A stretch of 5,854 nt of DNA. Source: Nitrososphaerota archaeon (GTDB lineage Archaea; Thermoproteota; Nitrososphaeria; Nitrososphaerales; Nitrososphaeraceae). The position numbers were made by a program, and so were the translations under genes. Location: NCBI GenBank assembly GCA_005877345.1, contig VBPR01000147.1, positions 1 through 5,854 on the forward strand. Direction: 5' to 3'. The notes beneath the pieces were generated by a model, which was not told the origin of the DNA, ran no database searches, and was given only the letters and a program-made list of their open reading frames with translations. Below are positions 5,669 to 5,854 of this stretch, one piece after another. Within the stretch, counting starts at the first letter, position 1; the number at the start of each line of letters is the position of its first letter.

Positions 5669-5854
5669 ATATTCATTAAAGTTCAGAGCATTTCTTTGAA
5701 TTACTGCATTGTGAATCTATATTGTGCAAGGAACAAAATAAATTGAACAAAGAGTAGGAAAAATTATTATACTTTTATCCAAAAGAATAAAAAAATATAT
5801 CTATTTGTCTCAAATTACTATTTTGTCATTAGTACAAACTTGTTTTGAATAATA
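5669..5854. other. Non-coding upstream region of cdvC
   Basis: These 186 bp reach the right window edge and are stop-rich in all frames. They should contain the cdvC promoter. The plus strand has A+T-rich runs around 5764-5778 and 5788-5800 that could be TATA elements of a gene beyond the edge, but none can be assigned. I see no RNA gene, repeat array or credible small reading frame. Confidence 0.6.
5717..5724 (-). promoter_or_regulatory. Weak TATA-like element upstream of cdvC
   Basis: The minus strand reads AATATAGA, which would place transcription start near 5694 and leave a leader of about 25 nt. An alternative, TTTATTTT at 5735-5742, would give a leader of about 45 nt. Neither is a strong match, and no Shine-Dalgarno sequence precedes the ATG. 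The cdvC promoter is therefore the least certain in the window. Confidence 0.25.

Noticed and set aside
5820..5854. Short minus-strand open ends at the right edge that could be the tail of another gene
   Set aside because: All three frames stop within 15 codons and none shows a recognisable C-terminus; no evidence either way.

Overview
The window is A+T-rich archaeal chromosome with four protein genes and short non-coding gaps. The combination of a CdvC/Vps4-type AAA ATPase with an N-terminal MIT domain, a full-length archaeal/eukaryal-type isoleucyl-tRNA synthetase, a family I (E. coli-like) inorganic pyrophosphatase, TATA-like elements about 26 nt before starts, and no Shine-Dalgarno sequences points to the Thaumarchaeota (Nitrososphaerota). 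An A+T-rich ammonia oxidiser such as Nitrosopumilus or Nitrosocosmicus would fit. This placement is inferred from gene content and sequence style, not from a search.

Layout, left to right. Positions 1-329 (minus) hold a small cupin protein of the mannose-6-phosphate isomerase type II family, cut by the left window edge near its C-terminus. Positions 330-529 are non-coding, with a TATA-like element for the cupin, a U-rich candidate terminator for ileS and a perfect 12-bp palindrome. Positions 530-3745 (minus) are ileS. Positions 3746-3902 are a divergent promoter region. Positions 3903-4442 (plus) are ppa, probably translated from a leaderless mRNA. ppa runs head-on into cdvC (4439-5668, minus), and the two genes share the four bases TTAA, each using them for its own TAA stop. 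Positions 5669-5854 are non-coding upstream DNA of cdvC.

The genes are housekeeping functions: sugar-phosphate metabolism, tRNA charging, pyrophosphate removal and ESCRT-type membrane scission or cell division. The one plausible functional link is ileS with ppa. Aminoacyl-tRNA synthesis releases pyrophosphate, pyrophosphatase removes it, and the two genes are divergent from one 157-bp control region.

I see no mobile element, CRISPR array, RNA gene or defence-type cassette, and no convincing new system. The points most worth a second look are an 18-bp exact repeat shared in frame by the ileS start and the cdvC MIT domain, the interlocked ppa/cdvC 3' ends in which the Lys-rich ppa tail appears to double as the antisense terminator of cdvC, a metal-ligand substitution in the cupin, and a thrice-repeated AAAGGT hexamer between ileS and ppa.
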